NCBI GenBank assembly: GCA_035374585.1 | Contig: DAOSPF010000019.1 | Span: 1 to 51,533 of the forward strand | DNA length: 51,533 bases | Direction: 5' to 3' | Source of the DNA: JAKPQD01 sp029572965 | GTDB lineage: Bacteria; Bacteroidota; Bacteroidia; Bacteroidales; DTGW01 | Shown here: piece after piece, positions 18,466-27,873 of the stretch | How the letters are laid out: each line of letters begins with the position of its first letter | Numbering within the stretch: the stretch's first letter is position 1 | Notes under the pieces: generated by a model | The model's input: only the letters and a program-made list of their open reading frames with translations | Told to the model about the DNA's origin: nothing | Database searches by the model: none | Translations under genes and position numbers: made by a program

Positions 18466-19422
18466 ATGACAGAAAAAGAAATTTACATTGAAGAAATAGA
18501 CCCGGGCATACTTTTTGGAGTCCACAATGCCAATATGACTCTCATCCGTGAGGCTTTTCCTATGTTGAAAATTATGACCCGCGGTAATGTCATAAAAATA
18601 TTGGGCGACAAGTACAATATTGAAGCTTTCGAGCAAAAACTGGCAGCTATTATCGATTATTTTCATCAGTTTCATAGCCTCAGCAAAGATGAAGTGGACG
18701 AGATACTGTTTGCAACCGGACGCACCTCTTTAAAAACAAGTGAAAGTAACGGAGTATTGATATATAGCCACAGCGGAAAGGCTATTAAAGCCCGTACTGT
18801 CAACCAGCATAAATTTTTAAAGGAATACGATAAAAACGATTTGATTTTTGCCGTTGGGCCTGCCGGAACTGGCAAAACTTATACTGCTATTGCCCTGGCT
18901 GTAAAAGCCTTGCGCGACAAACATGTAAAACGCCTTATTCTTACTCGTCCTGCTGTTGAAGCTGGTGAAAAACTCGGATTTTTGCCAGGAGACATGAAAG
19001 AAAAACTCGATCCATACTTACAGCCCTTGTATGATGCCTTGCATGATATGATGCCCATGAAGCGCCTCACTACATATCTTGAGGATGGCACTGTGCAAAT
19101 TGCCCCTTTGGCCTTTATGCGTGGCCGCACGCTGGACAATGCTTTTGTAATCCTTGACGAAGCACAAAATGCCACTGTAAACCAATTAAAGATGTTTCTT
19201 ACCCGTATGGGGCGCGATGCTAAATTTATTGTAACCGGCGACCTTACTCAGATTGACTTACCCAGAAAAAGCCAATCAGGCTTGCCTTTTGCCCTTAAGC
19301 TATTAAGAAACATTGATGGAATTTCGGTTGTTGAATTTGATCAGCGCGATATTATCCGGCACCCGCTGGTTAAACAGATTGTTGATGCTTATGATAAATC
19401 TGATATTCACGAAAATGATTAA
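18466..19422 (+). CDS. PhoH family ATPase (PhoL/YbeZ type)
   Basis: This 318-residue cytoplasmic P-loop ATPase is of the PhoH/YbeZ kind. In other bacteria the family is linked to ribosome maturation and RNA metabolism and is often found next to ybeY. An N-terminal KH-like region (about 20-65, LKIMTRGNVIKILGD) precedes the ATPase domain with Walker A GPAGTGKT (131-138), Walker B VILDEAQNAT and VTGDLTQIDLP. Its length is normal. ybeY is not adjacent here. The stop overlaps the convergent gene's stop within the palindrome TTAA. Confidence 0.93.
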   Translation: MTEKEIYIEEIDPGILFGVHNANMTLIREAFPMLKIMTRGNVIKILGDKYNIEAFEQKLAAIIDYFHQFHSLSKDEVDEILFATGRTSLKTSESNGVLIYSHSGKAIKARTVNQHKFLKEYDKNDLIFAVGPAGTGKTYTAIALAVKALRDKHVKRLILTRPAVEAGEKLGFLPGDMKEKLDPYLQPLYDALHDMMPMKRLTTYLEDGTVQIAPLAFMRGRTLDNAFVILDEAQNATVNQLKMFLTRMGRDAKFIVTGDLTQIDLPRKSQSGLPFALKLLRNIDGISVVEFDQRDIIRHPLVKQIVDAYDKSDIHEND

Positions 19423-20114
19423 CGGTGATTTTTTACACCGTTAATGTCATCTGAGTTAAATACAAAACCAAGCCTTTTGCCTGTTTGCATTTTTGAATTT
19501 TCAATATTTTCAATCATCTGGGCTACAGTAGCTATCTTTACCTGGTCATAAGGCGGTACTAACAAATCAAAATCTAGGGCATATTGTATTGAACCAATTA
19601 CAATCTTTCTAATAGCTGCCCTGTCTATCTTTTCAGTACCAAGCATGTTACAAGTAAAAGCCAACTGGCCTTTTCCTTCAACCATGTAGTAAAAGTCCCT
19701 GTTTATAAATATCCTGCCGATGAGGTAACCCAAATCTTCTTCACGATTAAATTTGAACGAGTCGGCCAGAAAATTGTAAATATTAATTATCCCACAATAT
19801 GTATTTAAAGGGTTTTGTGCTGCAAAACTCGTTTTTTGTATATTGTGTTCGCGGTTAAACTCAAAAACATTGGAGTGCATACTGAAAATAAGCAAATCTC
19901 CGGCAATCCGCAACTGTGCCTCCGCTTTGCCATTGTCTTTAAATTCAAGTAAAATTCTTTGATCTAAACCACTTAATTCATGGTTTATCTCGGCAGCTAT
20001 CTCTGTCAACACTGTTTTCAACACAGTAAATACATTTGCCGTATTATCATGGATCATCTGTTTGGTCAATGATTTTGACCTTAACACCTCAAGAATTTTA
20101 CTTTTATCGTCCAT
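19419..20114 (-). CDS. Conserved-looking hypothetical protein
   Basis: A soluble 231-residue protein without signal peptide or membrane helix. The N-terminus is amphipathic and helical (SKILEVLRSKSLTKQMIHDN). The middle has a beta-rich part (LLEFKDNGKAEAQLRIAGDLLIF) and FNREEDLGYLIGRIFINRD. I recognise no family or active-site motif. It follows proS by 12 bases on the same strand and is probably cotranscribed with it. Good codon structure, no overlap other than the four-base tail with the PhoH gene and a plausible start make it a real gene. Confidence 0.8.
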   Translation of the reverse strand: MDDKSKILEVLRSKSLTKQMIHDNTANVFTVLKTVLTEIAAEINHELSGLDQRILLEFKDNGKAEAQLRIAGDLLIFSMHSNVFEFNREHNIQKTSFAAQNPLNTYCGIINIYNFLADSFKFNREEDLGYLIGRIFINRDFYYMVEGKGQLAFTCNMLGTEKIDRAAIRKIVIGSIQYALDFDLLVPPYDQVKIATVAQMIENIENSKMQTGKRLGFVFNSDDINGVKNHR

Positions 20115-20126
20115 ACAAAAGGTTTA

Positions 20127-21602
20127 TTAGTATGCTTTGGCAAACAATACACGGCCTTCAGATGGTTTTCCGGTATAAACGCATTTACCCCCCTCCTTTT
20201 TCTGATCAAAAGGGATTACACGAATAGTAGCTTTGGTTTCTTCCTTAATTTTTTCTTCTGTTTCAGACGTCCCATCCCAGTGTGCTGAAATAAAACCACC
20301 TTTTTCTTCTAATACTTTTTTAAACTCTTCCCAAGAATTAACCTCGGTTGTATTAGCTTTTCTATAAGCCAATGCTTTATTGTAAAGATTTTTCTGAATA
20401 TCGCCAAGCAAAAATTTAACCGTATCAAGTATTTCAGTAGCAGCATAAGACTTCTTCTCCAATGTATCGCGACGTGCTATTTCTACTGTACCGTTTTCAA
20501 GGTCTTTGGGGCCAATGGCAATACGCACAGGTACCCCTTTTAATTCATATTCGTTAAATTTCCAGCCAGGTTTATGGGTATCTCTATCATCAAACTTAAC
20601 AGATATGCCATTTGCCTTAAGCATTGAAAATATTTCATTTGCTTTTTCTGCTACCTTCTTAAACTCTTCGTCTGTCTTATAAATTGGAACAATAACAACC
20701 TGAAGTGGGGCCAATTTAGGAGGCAACACAAGTCCATTATCGTCAGAGTGGGCCATGATAAGCGCTCCAATCAAACGGGTTGAAACTCCCCATGACGTAG
20801 CCCAAACATACTCCTGAACACCTTGTTTGCTCTGAAATTTCACATCAAAGGCTTTGGCAAAGTTCTGTCCCAGAAAGTGTGAAGTACCACATTGCAGAGC
20901 TTTCCCATCCTGCATAAGGGCTTCAATACAAAGAGTATCTAAAGCGCCTGCAAAACGTTCATTTGCCGATTTATGTCCTTTAATAACCGGAATAGCCATA
21001 TAATTTTCTGCAAAGTCAGCATAAACATCAATCATTTTTCGGGTTTCAATCTCTGCTTCTTCTCGTGTAGCATGAGCTGTATGACCTTCCTGCCACAAAA
21101 ATTCGGCAGTACGAAGAAACAGTCGGGTACGCATTTCCCAACGAACTACATTTGCCCATTGATTGACAAGGATTGGAAGGTCTCGATAGCTCTGAATCCA
21201 TCCTTTATAAGTATTCCAAATGATAGTCTCCGATGTAGGCCTTACAATAAGCTCTTCTTCAAGCTTTGCCTCACTGTCTACCACTACGCCTTTACCATTT
21301 GGGTCATTCTTCAAACGATAATGGGTAACCACAGCACATTCTTTTGCAAAACCTTCTACATGGCTTGCCTCCTTTGAAAAAAACGACTTAGGAATGAAAA
21401 GCGGGAAGTATGCGTTGGTATGTCCTGTATCTTTAAACATTTTGTCCAGCGAAGCCTGCATCTTTTCCCATATTGAGTATCCATAGGGTTTAATAACCAT
21501 ACAACCACGAACTGCTGAACTTTCGGCCATATCAGCCTTAATTACCAAATCGTTATACCACTGCGAATAATCTGTCGCCCTGCTTGTCAATTCTTTAGCC
21601 AT
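20127..21602 (-). CDS. proS: Prolyl-tRNA synthetase, archaeal/eukaryotic type
   Basis: This class II aminoacyl-tRNA synthetase charges tRNA-Pro. The 491-residue length, the lack of the bacterial editing insertion and the C-terminal zinc-binding-like domain ending in FAKAY are those of the type 3 (archaeal-like) enzyme that Bacteroidota commonly use. Motif 2 is RWEMRTRLFLRTAEFLWQEG and motif 3 contains GALIMAHSDDNGLVLPP. The anticodon-binding domain follows (LQVVIVPIYK). The start MAKELTSRATDYSQWYNDLV matches the family's usual beginning. A G8 tract (minus strand) lies about 90 bases upstream. Confidence 0.95.
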   Translation of the reverse strand: MAKELTSRATDYSQWYNDLVIKADMAESSAVRGCMVIKPYGYSIWEKMQASLDKMFKDTGHTNAYFPLFIPKSFFSKEASHVEGFAKECAVVTHYRLKNDPNGKGVVVDSEAKLEEELIVRPTSETIIWNTYKGWIQSYRDLPILVNQWANVVRWEMRTRLFLRTAEFLWQEGHTAHATREEAEIETRKMIDVYADFAENYMAIPVIKGHKSANERFAGALDTLCIEALMQDGKALQCGTSHFLGQNFAKAFDVKFQSKQGVQEYVWATSWGVSTRLIGALIMAHSDDNGLVLPPKLAPLQVVIVPIYKTDEEFKKVAEKANEIFSMLKANGISVKFDDRDTHKPGWKFNEYELKGVPVRIAIGPKDLENGTVEIARRDTLEKKSYAATEILDTVKFLLGDIQKNLYNKALAYRKANTTEVNSWEEFKKVLEEKGGFISAHWDGTSETEEKIKEETKATIRVIPFDQKKEGGKCVYTGKPSEGRVLFAKAY

Positions 21603-21851
21603 CTTATGCGTTTTAAATTCTTTCTGAAAAAGACCACAAAGTAAAGAAAAAAAGATTTACAGAGCAAGCTCTTTAGTTATTGGTTGACATTCCCCCCCCA
21701 TAAATAACTGAAGCATTAGCTCATAAAACTAACGTTTGATGAGATTAAAAATACACTTCTTGATTTTTTCTTTTGCATAAGGGCAAATGTTTGTAATAAC
21801 TGTAATTTTCAAACACCTAAGCATTCTTCTTATGTTGGAATGACGTATTAT
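21603..21851. other. Non-coding interval with C8 tract
   Basis: This 249-base interval holds no gene. It contains a run of eight C (21692-21699) inside the loop of a 7-base inverted repeat, AGTTATT (21675-21681) and AATAACT (21703-21709). A short AGAGC-AA-GCTCT hairpin lies at 21661-21672. A minus-strand TTACTTTG (21637-21644) resembles a -7 box for proS. Confidence 0.5.
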
Positions 21852-22637
21852 TTAATAAACCCTAAGATTTATTTTTTGCTTTATTAGTCCTCTCTGAAAT
21901 ACTACTACTCCAATATCATAAAAATCAATACATATTGTACTTTTCGGGTGATTGCAAATATAATCCCAAGCTTTTCCCATATCTTTTGACCAACAAATAT
22001 CATCAAATACAAGCATAGAATGCTCATCCAAATGTTGACTAAACATTTCGTAATACTTCACAGTGGCTTTATAAGTATGATTACCATCAACATAAGCAAA
22101 GAATGGGCTTTTCAAATTATCAACCAATACTGGCAGCACGTCATCAAACTTTTGAGAAATAAGCCTTACATTTTTCAACCCTAATTTAACAAAGTTATCG
22201 TTTGCTTTTTCAGCCAAATTCTTTTCGCCTTCTACTGTAATAACTGTTTTGTAAGGCATTGCTAATGCAATCGACGCAGAAGACAAACCCAGAGAAGTAC
22301 CCAATTCTATTGCCATTTGAGGTTCTACAAATTTCACCAACTGATGTAAAATTCTTAATTTTCGGGCACTTCCAGAGGCTTTTTTACATATACCAGATAT
22401 AGTATCATACCTAACAACCCCTGTCCCCGGATCGATAATATGAATAAGGGTTTTATCGCTAAGCAATTCCTCTCTTAACAATTCTACAGGGGCTAAATTT
22501 TTTTGAACATTCTTAGCATTTAGTAAAAATCCATCGGTGAGTTTTATCAGAAAAGGCAAGCCAAAACTATTCACCCTTAAAGGCTTACTGTGATACAAAA
22601 AACCAATAGCTGAGAATATTCTATAAATGAGTAGCAA
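21852..22637 (-). CDS. SAM-dependent methyltransferase (class I, family 24-like)
   Basis: The 261-residue protein has an N-terminal helical region (about 1-95) and then a Rossmann methyltransferase core. Visible motifs are AIELGTSLGLSSASIALAMP (SAM loop), TVEGEKNLAEKA (acidic ribose-binding strand) and FAYVDGNHTYKATVKYYEMF, where the D-x-H pair is typical of O-methyltransferase-like family 24 enzymes. VFDDICWSKDMGKAW supplies the final motif. Substrate is unknown. It lies two bases after the GIN-domain lipoprotein gene, so the two are probably cotranscribed. Confidence 0.85.
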   Translation of the reverse strand: MLLIYRIFSAIGFLYHSKPLRVNSFGLPFLIKLTDGFLLNAKNVQKNLAPVELLREELLSDKTLIHIIDPGTGVVRYDTISGICKKASGSARKLRILHQLVKFVEPQMAIELGTSLGLSSASIALAMPYKTVITVEGEKNLAEKANDNFVKLGLKNVRLISQKFDDVLPVLVDNLKSPFFAYVDGNHTYKATVKYYEMFSQHLDEHSMLVFDDICWSKDMGKAWDYICNHPKSTICIDFYDIGVVVFQRGLIKQKINLRVY

Positions 22638-22639
22638 AC

Positions 22640-23362
22640 TTACTTGTCTTTAGGTTCAGTACCAGCTTTAATAATTTTAGCGCTACCTGTGATATTTTGC
22701 CTGATTTCGGGGGCCCCATTATATTCAACTTTCCCAAATCCTGAAATATTGACTCTCAGCATCTTTTCTACATCTACGTAAGCTCTGCCAAAACCAGAAA
22801 TATCAATATCACATTGCCCAATTTTCAGGCTAAAAGCATTAAGGCTGCCTGTACCGGCAATATTCAGGGCTAATTCATCCGTTTTGCCTTTTAAAGTAAT
22901 CTCAGCCCCTCCACTAACATTGACCGAAAACTTTTTTACATCTATCTGCAAATCAACCTTTCCGGCACCTGTTATATTAAGAGCTAAAGCATCCCATGAA
23001 AGCAAACTGTCTGAAGAAAGCTCTGTAGCGCCCGAAAAATCTACCGACTCAATATTGGGGGCATATATGTATAGCTTCAACTCCCTCGATCCTATAACTG
23101 TCTTGATATTAGAAATTTTCAAAGCACTATCTTCTACTATAGCTACGACATTTTCAATAAGATTTTCATCAGCAATAATTCTCAGTCTTGAACTGTCACT
23201 ATTTACCAAAACAACATCAAAAGCCCCCATAATAGAAACCTGGTTAAAAGCCTCCAGCAACCTTGTTTGTTCTGTTACTTTCCCATTGCCCTTAATCGTT
23301 TTCTTTTCGCAAGAAGCAAAAACAAAAAACAACACCAGCAAACAATATAAATATTTTTTCAT
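22640..23362 (-). CDS. Lipoprotein with head GIN domain (DUF2807)
   Basis: The product has about 240 residues. The lipoprotein signal (MKKYLYCLLVLFFVFASC, lipobox FASC) places it in the envelope. The rest is a right-handed beta-helix-like repeat of alternating strands (SGATELSSDSLLSWDALALN, ITGAGKVDLQI, SGGAEITLKG, AGTGSLNAFSL, SGFGRAYVDV), the head GIN pattern seen in many Bacteroidota lipoproteins. The function of this domain is unknown. The ATG at 23362 directly precedes the lipoprotein signal; a longer frame to 23428 has no such signal at its start and is rejected. It is divergent from the TPR/SpoIIE gene and leads a two-gene unit with the methyltransferase. Confidence 0.88.
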   Translation of the reverse strand: MKKYLYCLLVLFFVFASCEKKTIKGNGKVTEQTRLLEAFNQVSIMGAFDVVLVNSDSSRLRIIADENLIENVVAIVEDSALKISNIKTVIGSRELKLYIYAPNIESVDFSGATELSSDSLLSWDALALNITGAGKVDLQIDVKKFSVNVSGGAEITLKGKTDELALNIAGTGSLNAFSLKIGQCDIDISGFGRAYVDVEKMLRVNISGFGKVEYNGAPEIRQNITGSAKIIKAGTEPKDK

Positions 23363-23753
23363 CCGTAAATAATTTTTAAGAAAACTCGTCCCGACCAATC
23401 GGGATTCATCCTTGTTTGTATTTAACAAATCATGCTCGTTTCATTCGAACAAATTTGATTTTTTAAGGTAAAATGATACAAAAAATAAACAATACTCACT
23501 TTTACAATTCGTGTTTCATTTTTAGGTACACCAAAACGTTTACATTTTATTCATCACTTTTAGTGATTTTAAAATCATGGACATTTCATCTTTTTTTACA
23601 AAATTACAATGATTTGGAAAAATGTGCTTCACTTTAAAATTTTTATTAAATTTATTCTTCATAAAAAAAATGATTTTTCAATGCCAACATTGACAAATGT
23701 ATAATAAACTCTATTTTTCATTTGCAAAATACAGATAAAAATCAGTACACAAT
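23363..23753. promoter_or_regulatory. Divergent control region with overlapping inverted repeats
   Basis: This 391-base interval is AT-rich and without a gene. Two overlapping inverted repeats stand out: ATCACT-TTT-AGTGAT (23553-23567) and the perfect 14-base palindrome TGATTTTAAAATCA (23564-23577). Both could serve as an operator for either divergent gene. A TTCATTTG sequence near 23720 is a weak -7 candidate for the SpoIIE gene. I see no RNA gene. Confidence 0.5.
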
Positions 23754-26700
23754 ATGACTATAAAAACAAAATATCTGGTAAAAGCCCTTACCTTGATTAT
23801 GGGAATATTACTTCAGTTTCAAATGCTTGAAGCTGCGCCCAAAGACCAGTTTAGATTTGAGGGTTCGCTTAAAAGCAGTACTGAAGGGGTAGCTGATATG
23901 ATTATCAACATATTTGAAAACAACAAAAAAATTAATTCGATAAAATCAAATTCGCAAGGGAATTTTGCTTTAGAACTTGAACATAACAAACAATATACCT
24001 TGGAATTGATAAAAACAGGGTTTATCATTCAAAAAATTGTTATTGATAGTAAAATTTCTCCAAAATTGCAAGCTTCAGGAGGTATAGACCTTGCTATTGA
24101 CAACGAAATACCTGTGTTTGAAAATGTTGAAGGCTTAAAAACTGACATTTTTGAACAACCTGTAATTTATCTGATTTATAACGAAAATAAAAGCTACTTT
24201 GAGCAAGACCGTAAACGCTCAAAAAACCTTTCAGCACTTACCAACCAAATAGTTTCGCATAAAAATAAACTGGCAAATAATGAACTCAAAAATGCCAATA
24301 ACCTTTTCAACAAAAAAAAATACCCTGAAGCCATTGAAAGCTATTTGAAAGTTTTGTCCATAAGCCCCAACAACCAGCAAGCCTCTTTAAAAATTAAAGA
24401 AATAGAAAAAATTACCAAAGACGAACAGGCCTTAGAAAATAAATACAACAAAACTATCAAAGAAGCTGATGCCCTTTTAAAACAGGCAGACTACTATGAA
24501 GCCAAAGAAAAATACAAAATAGCCGTTGCTATTTATCCCGAAAAAAAATACGCTAAAAGTAAAGTCTCTGAAATAGACTCAATTATCTCGTCCAACTTAA
24601 GTAAAAACCTAACCCTATTTGAAAAATTGAAAAAAGATGCCTTAAAAGCCTATCAAAATAAAGATCTTGAAAATTCCCTGGCATTATATAACGAAGCTAA
24701 AAAGCTTAACGGCGAAGACAAACAGGTGATAAAACAAATAGCTGCTATATCAAAAGCTATTGAAGCCGAAAAGCTAAGAAAAGAAGAAGAACTAAGGCAA
24801 CTTGAAGAAAAGTTTACCTCATTTTTGAACAAGGCCAAAGATTACGAAAAAAACAAAGACTGGAACAACTCTCTATCAATGATTTCACAAGCACTATTAA
24901 TCAAACCTGACGATGCAGAATGCAATAAAATAAAAGATAATGCAGAAAAAAACATTGCCATTGAAAAACAACGCCAGCAGAAAGAAAAAAATTATCAGGA
25001 TACATTAGCCCTTGCAGACAAAGCAGCTCAGGATAAAAATTACCACCAGGCTATCAAACTTTATGAGTATGCCCAAAAAATGAAACCCGGAGAAAAATAT
25101 TCTTCTGAAAGAATTAATAAAATAAAAACATTTTTAAAAGAATTAGAAGCTTCTAAACAAGTTTCACCACTATCTAAAAACATAGCTATTAATGATTCAT
25201 TGTCAAATGAAAAGTATAAAAACGCTGAAGATTATGAAAAAAAATTAAAGCAACTTTCATTTACAAAAGACAAAAAACATTATATGCAAACAATAGCCAG
25301 GCTAAGTATAATGTACCAACAACAAAGAAAGCTGGACAAAGGTATCAGGCTCTTAGAAAAATCCTTATTAGAAGCTAAAAGAAACAAAGACATAGAATCT
25401 ATAACCGAAATACTTAATTACCTTACAGTTTTTTACTACGACTCTGGAATGTATAAACAAACTATCGATGCTTATAACCAAATGATAGATATTTTCAAGC
25501 AAACAGGAAACCTCGAAATGTTGGCCCATACCCTTTCTGAGGCAGGCGCCGTACTAGCCTCTGTTTACCAATATGATGCTGCTATTGAAACCCTCGAAAA
25601 AGCCTTAGAATTGCATAAAAAAAATGATGATAAAAAAATGGCTTTGCTCACATGTCAATATATTGCAGAAGTATATGCCAACATGGAAGACTCAAAAAAT
25701 GCAATTAAATACTTCAAACAAGCTATTGACAGGGCCCACAGCATGAATGACCAGCAAGCCCTTGGTACGTTGCAAAACAGCATAGGCGTAGTATATTGCA
25801 AATCAGGAAATTATGATATGGCTTTAACCTATTATAACCAGGCATTAGAAGTAGAGAAAAAAGCCAATAACATGAAAAATATGTCCCTCACTTTGAACAA
25901 TATCGGAAATATAAATTATAACTGGAACGAATACGAAAAAGCTATTGAGTATTATCAAAAATCGCTCAAAATAAAACGAGAAATAAACTTTGAAGACGGC
26001 ATAGCTATTACATTGTACAATATTGGCTCAACTTACATCGAATTGAAAAATCTTTCAAAAGCACTGGACTACCTAAACTCCAGCCTCGAAGTTGCCAACA
26101 AAACAAAGTTTGGAGAAGTAATACAGCAGTCTTACAAAGCGCTATCAAAAGTATATGAAATGAAAGACGACTTTCGCAACGCCGTGGCTGCATACAAATC
26201 ATATACTGACAATGCAATCCCAGGCTACAACAACGAAAAACAATTTTATGAAACAAACGACTTCTATGGCAAAGACAGACAATTAGTAACTAAACTAAAA
26301 AAAGAACTTTATAAACAAAAAATTTTGATTGAGAACCAAGCCCTCATTAACAAACAAAAAGAACAGCAAATTGCCATCCAGAAAATGGAAATCAGCCAAC
26401 AAAAATCAAAAACCGCCAAAACAAGGACGCTTTTATTATTTTCTATTCTCATCAGCCTATTAATTGGTTCCATCACTATCCAAATCTTCAGAAGGTACAA
26501 AGAAAAAAAATTGTACAGCGAAGTTATCAGTTTTCAGAAAAGACAAATTACCGACAGTATAGAATATGCCAGCCGCATCCAAAAAGCTGTTTTACCCCCG
26601 GACGAAGTAGTCAAAGCCCAATTCCCAAACAGTTTCATATACAACAAACCAAAAGATATTGTTAGTGGCGACTATTTTTATGTCACTGCCATTGACAATA

Positions 26701-27296
26701 AAGTTTATGTAGCAGTAGCCGATTGTACAGGCCATGGCGTACCCGGGGCATTTATGAGTATGTTGGGCTTATCGTTAATAAAAGAAGTAATACATTTTAG
26801 CAATGAAGCCCCTTCGGCAAATACCGTATTGAACAATCTGCGAGATGCATTAATGAAATCACTGCACCAAACCGGTCGTGAAGACGAAGCACGCGATGGT
26901 ATAGATATTGCTCTTTGTGTAATTGATAAAAACACCAATATCCTTGAATATTCGGGGGCCAATAATCCATGCTACATCATTCGCGACAATAAAATCATAG
27001 ATTTAAAAGCCGACCGCATGCCCATTGGCATACATCCTATATTAAACGACTTCAACAGCCAACAGCTCGAATTAAAGAAAAACGATGTAATTTATTTATT
27101 TTCTGACGGTTATCGCGATCAGATAGGAGAAGAAACTTTAAAGAAATTTAGAAAAGATTACTTCAACAATCTTTTACTCGAAATACATGCCCTTCCTATG
27201 GACCAGCAAGCTTATATCTTAGACCAACGACATCTCCAATGGCGCGGGTCAATTGAACAAACCGATGACATACTAATTATGGGCATAAAAGTATAA
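23754..27296 (+). CDS. TPR-repeat protein with SpoIIE-type phosphatase domain
   Basis: This 1,180-residue protein sits in the inner membrane. A signal peptide (about 1-27) is followed by a carboxypeptidase-regulatory-like beta domain (about 30-100). A long TPR and coiled-coil region follows (about 170-880, with repeats such as AEVYANMEDSKNAIKYFKQA), then a membrane helix (about 892-912, LLLFSILISLLIGSITIQIF) and a cytoplasmic PP2C/SpoIIE phosphatase domain (about 920-1180). Metal-binding motifs SGDYF (near 970), DCTGHG (near 989), SDGYRDQ (near 1117) and TDDI (near 1170) are intact. It is expected to sense something outside through the TPRs and dephosphorylate a Ser/Thr target such as a STAS-domain protein. 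No such partner is nearby. The sigma factor gene follows after 52 bases. Confidence 0.9.
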   Translation: MTIKTKYLVKALTLIMGILLQFQMLEAAPKDQFRFEGSLKSSTEGVADMIINIFENNKKINSIKSNSQGNFALELEHNKQYTLELIKTGFIIQKIVIDSKISPKLQASGGIDLAIDNEIPVFENVEGLKTDIFEQPVIYLIYNENKSYFEQDRKRSKNLSALTNQIVSHKNKLANNELKNANNLFNKKKYPEAIESYLKVLSISPNNQQASLKIKEIEKITKDEQALENKYNKTIKEADALLKQADYYEAKEKYKIAVAIYPEKKYAKSKVSEIDSIISSNLSKNLTLFEKLKKDALKAYQNKDLENSLALYNEAKKLNGEDKQVIKQIAAISKAIEAEKLRKEEELRQLEEKFTSFLNKAKDYEKNKDWNNSLSMISQALLIKPDDAECNKIKDNAEKNIAIEKQRQQKEKNYQDTLALADKAAQDKNYHQAIKLYEYAQKMKPGEKYSSERINKIKTFLKELEASKQVSPLSKNIAINDSLSNEKYKNAEDYEKKLKQLSFTKDKKHYMQTIARLSIMYQQQRKLDKGIRLLEKSLLEAKRNKDIESITEILNYLTVFYYDSGMYKQTIDAYNQMIDIFKQTGNLEMLAHTLSEAGAVLASVYQYDAAIETLEKALELHKKNDDKKMALLTCQYIAEVYANMEDSKNAIKYFKQAIDRAHSMNDQQALGTLQNSIGVVYCKSGNYDMALTYYNQALEVEKKANNMKNMSLTLNNIGNINYNWNEYEKAIEYYQKSLKIKREINFEDGIAITLYNIGSTYIELKNLSKALDYLNSSLEVANKTKFGEVIQQSYKALSKVYEMKDDFRNAVAAYKSYTDNAIPGYNNEKQFYETNDFYGKDRQLVTKLKKELYKQKILIENQALINKQKEQQIAIQKMEISQQKSKTAKTRTLLLFSILISLLIGSITIQIFRRYKEKKLYSEVISFQKRQITDSIEYASRIQKAVLPPDEVVKAQFPNSFIYNKPKDIVSGDYFYVTAIDNKVYVAVADCTGHGVPGAFMSMLGLSLIKEVIHFSNEAPSANTVLNNLRDALMKSLHQTGREDEARDGIDIALCVIDKNTNILEYSGANNPCYIIRDNKIIDLKADRMPIGIHPILNDFNSQQLELKKNDVIYLFSDGYRDQIGEETLKKFRKDYFNNLLLEIHALPMDQQAYILDQRHLQWRGSIEQTDDILIMGIKV

Positions 27297-27348
27297 AATG
27301 TAGTTTCTTTGAAAAACTCTCCTTATCATTGCACTTACATTTTAGTCA

Positions 27349-27873
27349 ATGACTTTACCATCTGGAGAATATACGCAGGAAGAACTGAATGCTTTCAAAG
27401 GTATTTTTGATAAATACTATGAAAGCATTAGGAATTTTGCCTATTTCAAAACCGGAGATATTGATGTTGCAGAAGATATTGTACAGGAAACATTCATTAA
27501 AGTTTGGGAAATTCGTGATACTTTAGTAGAAGACACTGTTAAATCGTTGCTTTATGCCATAGCCGCAAACAGTATAAAAAATCATTTCAGACATAAAAAA
27601 GTAGTGTTAAATTTTGCCTATTCAAAGAACAATGAATCTGAAAATTCAGAATCTGCTGATGCTGACCTTCAACAACAGGAAATGCATAATAAGCTTCTTT
27701 TTATCTTAAATGAAATGCCTGAAAAATCTAAAGAAGTATTTTTACTCAACCGCATAGAAAAGCTTACTTATCAGGAAATAGCCAAACGCCTTGATTTGAG
27801 CGTCAAAACTATTGAAAAAAGAATGCATCAAGCATTGGTTCATATTCGCAAACACCTAAATTACAAGATTTAA
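27349..27873 (+). CDS. ECF RNA polymerase sigma factor
   Basis: This 174-residue extracytoplasmic-function sigma factor is of the Bacteroidota FecI-like kind. Region 2 (about 18-60, RNFAYFKTGDIDVAEDIVQETFIKVWE) recognises the -10 and region 4 (about 115-170, LTYQEIAKRLDLSVKTIEKRMHQAL) the -35 element. The gene is followed with a one-base overlap by an anti-sigma (FecR) gene, then a TonB-dependent receptor, the standard order of a cell-surface signalling locus. It should direct transcription of the locus, including itself, when the receptor is occupied. Confidence 0.93.
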   Translation: MTLPSGEYTQEELNAFKGIFDKYYESIRNFAYFKTGDIDVAEDIVQETFIKVWEIRDTLVEDTVKSLLYAIAANSIKNHFRHKKVVLNFAYSKNNESENSESADADLQQQEMHNKLLFILNEMPEKSKEVFLLNRIEKLTYQEIAKRLDLSVKTIEKRMHQALVHIRKHLNYKI

